Assembly (NCBI GenBank): GCA_024233935.1
Contig: JACKOY010000007.1
Location: 1-64,000 of the forward strand
Source of the DNA: Spirochaetales bacterium
GTDB lineage: Bacteria; Spirochaetota; Leptospiria; Leptospirales; Leptonemataceae
DNA length: 64,000 nt
Direction of reading: 5' to 3'
Shown one piece after another: positions 60,151-64,000 of the stretch. The position numbers were made by a program, and so were the translations under genes. Each line of letters begins with the position of its first letter. Position 1 is the stretch's first letter. The notes beneath the pieces were generated by a model. That model made no database searches. It saw only the letters and a program-made list of their open reading frames with translations, and was not told the DNA's origin.

Positions 60151-61896
60151 TCAGCCGTTGATTTCGCGGTTGAGGGCCGATAGCTCGTTCCAGATTTCCG
60201 CGCGTTCGTTTTCAAATTCAGCCGGCGGAAGCAAAATCCAGCGTTCGAATTTCTGACGACCAATTTCGAGCCTTTCGAGTTGCGCGCGCGTGGTTTCGTT
60301 TTGCGGCACCTGCGCGAGACGTGCCCGCGAACGAACGATGAAAAGACTGACCTGGATATAAATGCGCTGGCGTTCGAGGCCATGCTCTGCACTCACGATT
60401 TCATAAACCGGATCGGCGGCGGTTCTTTCGAGAAACAACTCGACGTTCTCGTGGGCCCGTTTGAGATTTGCGCGACTGGCCTCGCTATCTTCCGCGTTGC
60501 GGGTGATCCAGGCCGCCGTTACCAGCAGATTTAAGGCCAGCATGGCCAGGGCCAGTCGGGTCGATGGCGTGGCCGGGTTCTGCCGACCGGCGTGCACGAA
60601 CAAGAACCACAGATAAAGGTTCAAAGGCCCCTGAAACATCGTCAGAAGATCCCAGTCCGCCGGCAATCCGATGATGCCGTTCCAGACAAAAGACCAGGCC
60701 AAAAGCGTAAGCGTTGCGATTGCCAGAAAACGCGTCGGCAAATCGGGAATCCAACTCCAGCGCTTGCGATCGGGGGAACCGTACAGCAAAAGGGTCAGCA
60801 GTGCTGCGGGCGCCGCCGGCGAGGCCAGCAAAAACAAATTCAAATGACCGATCACATGATCCGCGCTGAACCAGCGCGACGGATTTAAGACCGGTGGGTT
60901 GGCAAAGTGGGAGTCGGCCGGAATGGGCGGGTGGGGCGCCAGAGTTAGAAAATAGAGCGCGCAGGCCCCGAAAAGCAGAACGGCACAAAGACCGGCGGCG
61001 AAAGCTCCGCGAACAAACGCACCGGGCCGGCGTTCGCAGTAGACCCAGGCAAAGTACGCCAGCGCCGGAAGAAGAAGCCCCACGATCAAATGAAAAAGAG
61101 CCCCCACGCCGGCCAGAAGCGCGAGCAACAGCAGCGGCCGCACCGAAGGCGCAGCCTGCGGCCTTTCTTCCAGCAGACGGGCGCCCCAGGCCAGCGTGCC
61201 AAACAAAAAGGTCGATGCGATGGTGTAGTTCTCAACGTAACCGGCGTAAAGCTGTACGGCGGGAACGGCTACGGTCAAGGCCAGAAGCGCCAGACGCTCC
61301 GGAAAACTGCGCTTCTGCCAGAGCACATAAACAAACAACAGATACGGAATCAATGCGGCGTAACTGATGTATGCATACACCTCCTCGATGGGAAGACCCC
61401 GGCTATCGTTCAGCCATAGGTAGGCCCGCGAGCGCACGTACAGTTCGAGCAGTTCGTCAATGGTGTCCAGGTAACCCAGCAAACGCGAATAGACCGGGAC
61501 GTGTTCGAGCAAGAGCAGGCTATCGCCGAGGCCCGCCGGCGGCGGCAAAAACAACTGCATGCGGAATTTCCAGAGCAAGATCGGAACAACGACAAAGAGC
61601 AAAGCCAGCAGAATCAGGCCGGGCAGGCTGGCCCCTTTGGAAAACGGCGGGCGCATGTGCGGAAGCACGGCGGCGAAGCTCGTAAGCACCAGCACAGCAA
61701 TCAGATAGGGCAGGTTGGCTCGAAGCAGTTCGAGCGCCCACCATTGCTCGTCCCCGATCGTCATCACCAGCATCAGGACGACAATCCAGAGGCTGAAAAA
61801 CAGCAGCGGTCGATGGACCGTATTCAGATTCAGATATCGTCCTCGGTCATCGGGGGAGGATGGTTCAAGAGGAACGACTCTCGATCCTCGTTCCAC
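60151..61896 (-). CDS. Large polytopic membrane protein, possibly GT-C-like
   Basis: The 581-residue protein has about eleven hydrophobic segments between 28 and 460 and a soluble, helical C-terminal tail of about 120 residues. External loop sequences include VPVYSRLLGYLDTIDELLEL and SADHVIGHLNLFLLAS. The layout is like GT-C glycosyltransferases, but the Asp/Glu motif in loop 1 is not secure. Its ATG overlaps the 62-residue gene by 67 bases, so a start inside, near residue 22, is plausible. Confidence 0.75.
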   Translation of the reverse strand: MERGSRVVPLEPSSPDDRGRYLNLNTVHRPLLFFSLWIVVLMLVMTIGDEQWWALELLRANLPYLIAVLVLTSFAAVLPHMRPPFSKGASLPGLILLALLFVVVPILLWKFRMQLFLPPPAGLGDSLLLLEHVPVYSRLLGYLDTIDELLELYVRSRAYLWLNDSRGLPIEEVYAYISYAALIPYLLFVYVLWQKRSFPERLALLALTVAVPAVQLYAGYVENYTIASTFLFGTLAWGARLLEERPQAAPSVRPLLLLALLAGVGALFHLIVGLLLPALAYFAWVYCERRPGAFVRGAFAAGLCAVLLFGACALYFLTLAPHPPIPADSHFANPPVLNPSRWFSADHVIGHLNLFLLASPAAPAALLTLLLYGSPDRKRWSWIPDLPTRFLAIATLTLLAWSFVWNGIIGLPADWDLLTMFQGPLNLYLWFLFVHAGRQNPATPSTRLALAMLALNLLVTAAWITRNAEDSEASRANLKRAHENVELFLERTAADPVYEIVSAEHGLERQRIYIQVSLFIVRSRARLAQVPQNETTRAQLERLEIGRQKFERWILLPPAEFENERAEIWNELSALNREING

Positions 61897-62018
61897 TCTT
61901 TCTCATAGTCCATCATGATCTCACGCGCAGGCCAGGACTCAAGAATCTCACGCATGATCTGATTCTGGCGAATGAGCTCGAGCACGGTCGTGCGTCGGAT
62001 TCTGTTCTTTTCGGCCAT
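61830..62018 (-). CDS. Small charged protein between trmB and the membrane-protein gene
   Basis: The 62-residue protein has ATG 62018 just 3 bases after the trmB stop. The sequence is highly charged and helical (LIRQNQIMREILESWPAREI), with an acidic end DDI. It lacks Cys and a signal, and no family is recognised. Tight spacing on both sides suggests an operon of trmB, this gene and the membrane-protein gene. Confidence 0.65.
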   Translation of the reverse strand: MAEKNRIRRTTVLELIRQNQIMREILESWPAREIMMDYEKEWNEDRESFLLNHPPPMTEDDI

Positions 62019-62021
62019 GGC

Positions 62022-62756
62022 TTATTTGTGCGCGGCCCGCGTGTCAGCCAATTCTTTTTCCGCAGCCTCGGTCGGATGAAACTGGAAACGAAGATAGTAC
62101 GCGGCCCGACCTTTCTCCGCACGGGTGAGTTGCTCAAAGCGCGTCCCAGGAGCGCCTGCCGGTCGCTCCCGTCGGAAGCCCGGCCGCGGCAGGATATTGC
62201 GGAAATCCACCGCCTGCCCGAAGACGCGCAGCATCTGTCGGGCGTAGGGGCCGTGGTCGGTCGCCAGCTCCACCAGGGCTTCGGGTCTCAAGAGCCCCGA
62301 CACGCGGCCGGGGAAGCCCGGCCCGATCAGCCGATGTTTGCGATGTCGTCGCTTCGGCCAGGGGTCCGGAAAATTGACGATCAATCGGTCGAAACTTTCC
62401 GGCGGCAGAATTTGCTCCAAAAACCAGCCAAAATTTACCGGAATCAGGCGCAGACGTTCCAGCACACCGGCCCGGCGGGCGCGCCGGAGCGCACTTCGGA
62501 GTCGGTCGGACTTGATTTCAAAAGCCACCCAGCTCAGATCCGGATCGGCCTGCAGACACTCCACGGCGTATTCGCCCCAGCCAGAGCCCAATTCCAGCGC
62601 GCGTTTCGGGCTACCGCCTGGAAATAGCGCCTCCGGCGCCAGTGGACAGAGCGCGGTCGGAAGTAGAATGCCCTCCAGTTTGTGCACCGGGCGCGGCCGC
62701 GTCGCCAGGTGCCAGAGGCGTTGTTGTAAAGCGAACTTGTCCGTGCCGAATCGCAC
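62022..62756 (-). CDS. trmB: tRNA (guanine-N7-)-methyltransferase TrmB
   Basis: The 244-residue SAM-dependent enzyme methylates G46 in the tRNA variable loop. Motifs are ALELGSGWGEY (SAM site), FPDPWPKRRHRKHRL (catalytic/tRNA-binding) and PGTRFEQL. The start is GTG 62756, giving MRFGTDKFALQQ. It is the promoter-proximal gene of the likely three-gene operon and diverges from the MBL-fold hydrolase. Confidence 0.95.
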   Translation of the reverse strand: MRFGTDKFALQQRLWHLATRPRPVHKLEGILLPTALCPLAPEALFPGGSPKRALELGSGWGEYAVECLQADPDLSWVAFEIKSDRLRSALRRARRAGVLERLRLIPVNFGWFLEQILPPESFDRLIVNFPDPWPKRRHRKHRLIGPGFPGRVSGLLRPEALVELATDHGPYARQMLRVFGQAVDFRNILPRPGFRRERPAGAPGTRFEQLTRAEKGRAAYYLRFQFHPTEAAEKELADTRAAHK

Positions 62757-62965
62757 CGAGTGTTTCTCCCCATCAGACTCTTTTCAATACCCAAAAAGCT
62801 AATGCTTTCGTGGCGCGCCTTCTTTTCTTGGGTCCGGACGCGGGTCGGCCATCAAGATTGGGTTTCGTCGATCCGTTATTGAAAAGGGGTATGGCGTGCT
62901 GCCGTTTGCCGGGAATGCCCGCCCTCCGGCCATGCTGATCCCGGCCGGGTTACCGTCAAAGACAC

Positions 62966-63907
62966 ATGCAAATAAAACTCTGGGGAGTTCGTGGTTCCAT
63001 CCCGACGCCGATTCATACTTTCGAATACCGGCAGCGGCTCGTGCACGCCCTGGAAGCGGGTCGCGAGCGATGGGCCGCGGATCCGTCGCTTTCGAGCAAA
63101 ACCATTGTAGATGAGTTGCCCGACATCACCGGCCATTTGATCGGCGGTGAGACCACCTGCGTGGAGGTCCTTTCGGGGGACGGCAAAGACCAGCTGATTC
63201 TGGACCTGGGCACCGGCGCCCGTCGTCTGGGCTACGACATGATGGCGCGCGGCATCAAGGGTGATGTGTATATTCTTTTGACTCACACCTATTGGGACCA
63301 TATTCAGGGCTGGCCCTTTTTTGTGCCGGGATTTTTGCCAACGAATCACATTCATTTCTATTCGAGTTTTGAGAACGCCCGGGAGCGCTTTCAACGTCAG
63401 CAGGATCCGGCACACTTTCCGGTTGAATTTGAACAGATGCTTTCGAAGCGCGAATTTCATATGCTGGAACCAGGCCGGCCCACCAGCATCAACGGGTTCA
63501 CTGTTCGCACTGCGCGCCTTGCTCACGACGGCGCCTCTCTGGCTTATCGATTGGAGCGCGATGGCAAAGCCTTTGGATTTGCGACCGACACCGAGTATTC
63601 GCATGAAAACTTTCAGGAACGTGTGAACTCCGACCGCGAAATTTTCGAAGGTCTTGATCTTTTAGTCATGGACGCGCGCGGGGCAAGCGACCCGGCCAGC
63701 GCCGCGGCCGGGCGTCCGCAGACTTCGGTAGCCCTCGCGATTGCCTGCGCGCGCGAGTGGAATGTCGAGCACCTGGTGTTGGTCGACCACGATCCACGGG
63801 GTTCTGACGGCGAACTGCTGGTGCTGCCGGCCCGTTCCGATGCCGATTCTTCCTCGGGTGGTCCGCGCGTCGAAGTGGGCCGGGAAGGGGCCGAGTTCTC
63901 GCTCTAA
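62966..63907 (+). CDS. Metallo-beta-lactamase-fold hydrolase with altered metal motif
   Basis: The 313-residue protein begins MQIKLWGVRGSIPTP, typical of MBL-fold phosphodiesterase-like proteins. The metal motif reads LLTHTYWDHIQG, with Tyr where the family nearly always has His (HTHWDH). Other metal ligands include the His in TARLAHDGASLAY, Asp in FATDTEY and His in LVLVDHDP. The substitution could weaken one metal site. The final 40 residues are Ser/Gly-rich. Function is unknown; cyclic nucleotide phosphodiesterase-type activity is the usual guess. Confidence 0.88.
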   Translation: MQIKLWGVRGSIPTPIHTFEYRQRLVHALEAGRERWAADPSLSSKTIVDELPDITGHLIGGETTCVEVLSGDGKDQLILDLGTGARRLGYDMMARGIKGDVYILLTHTYWDHIQGWPFFVPGFLPTNHIHFYSSFENARERFQRQQDPAHFPVEFEQMLSKREFHMLEPGRPTSINGFTVRTARLAHDGASLAYRLERDGKAFGFATDTEYSHENFQERVNSDREIFEGLDLLVMDARGASDPASAAAGRPQTSVALAIACAREWNVEHLVLVDHDPRGSDGELLVLPARSDADSSSGGPRVEVGREGAEFSL

Positions 63908-64000
63908 CGCCCACTTCGTGCGAAGAACTATCGCTTTTCTGGTGCCCGGCACCAGTGGAGTCACCGCTTCTAAAGCTAGCGGCGTTTCCAGGTGAAATTC
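63908..64000. other. Window end, no gene seen
   Basis: The last 93 bases hold a 7-bp stem CTGGTGC/GCACCAG (63939-63945, 63949-63955) after the MBL gene. It may be a weak terminator, since no T-run follows. Confidence 0.4.

Noticed and set aside
1..64000. tRNA, rRNA, CRISPR, IS or prophage genes
   Set aside because: I looked through the intergenic stretches and saw no cloverleaf, repeat-spacer, transposase or phage structural pattern. A covariance search would be the decisive check.

Overview
The window looks like a chromosome segment of a spirochaete of the order Leptospirales, from an uncultured or poorly sampled lineage. The support is a spirochaetal FlaB flagellin, a FlaA-type filament sheath protein, an OmpL47-like surface protein with repeated Ig-like units, and a protein resembling the Leptospira DUF1564 family. 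LPS genes (lpxK, an msbA-type exporter, an lptD-like protein) and haem A/haem O synthesis genes also point this way, since LPS and aerobic respiration separate Leptospirales from other spirochaetes. The DNA looks GC-rich (my estimate by eye is high fifties percent), which is high for Leptospira itself. The assignment rests on protein resemblance, not on a marker tree. I see no rRNA, tRNA, CRISPR array, prophage or insertion sequence.

Layout. 1-108: tandem repeat at the window edge. 109-3027 (-): korA-korB 2-oxoacid:ferredoxin oxidoreductase. 3.4-8.4 kb: SDR, NUDIX, M48 lipoprotein protease, a secreted thioredoxin-like/LamG/ankyrin protein, sfsA. 8.4-17.2 kb: 7TM receptor with a PAS domain and an RsbW-like ATPase, DASS carboxylate transporter, lipoprotein hydrolase, polytopic membrane protein, double-ACT protein, ctaB, ctaA. 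17.4-27.5 kb (+): recN, then bamA-msbA-lpxK-tpm-CoA transferase as one likely envelope operon. 27.7-34.8 kb: guaB of eukaryotic type, an IscU-like/pentapeptide fusion with a coupled 67-residue protein, two STAS proteins, SHOCT lipoprotein, flaA-like, ompL47-like, comF. 34.8-42.3 kb: rdgB, UbiB-type kinase, an unknown protein, fliN, a PP2C receptor phosphatase with TPR, and flaB.

42.3-48.2 kb (-): a run of cyclase-domain protein, penicillin-acylase-like enzyme with a lysine-rich tail, sirtuin, CPBP protease and DUF1564-like protein. 48.8-56.3 kb: EamA transporter, COG1031-like radical SAM protein, lptD-like, WcaJ-type glycosyl-1-phosphate transferase. 56.3-60.1 kb (+): a surface cassette made of a lipoprotein behind a 10-G tract, a small Cys-rich protein, an SGNH hydrolase, a six-helix membrane protein and a PilZ membrane protein. 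60.1-64 kb: a large membrane protein, a 62-residue protein, trmB, and an MBL-fold hydrolase.

Main themes are envelope building (BamA, MsbA, LpxK, LptD, WcaJ, OmpL47-like), motility (FlaB, FlaA, FliN) and signalling (7TM-PAS-ATPase, two STAS, PP2C, nucleotide cyclase, PilZ). The points most worth following are: (i) two stem-loops in the flaB leader that both present GGA in the loop, one of them enclosing the ribosome binding site, the architecture expected for CsrA control; (ii) a sirtuin translationally coupled to an Ntn hydrolase with a histone-H1-like tail; (iii) an IscU-like scaffold fused to pentapeptide repeats and lacking the third cluster cysteine; (iv) an IMP dehydrogenase with the eukaryotic residue signature; (v) the G10-tract cassette at 56.3-60.1 kb.
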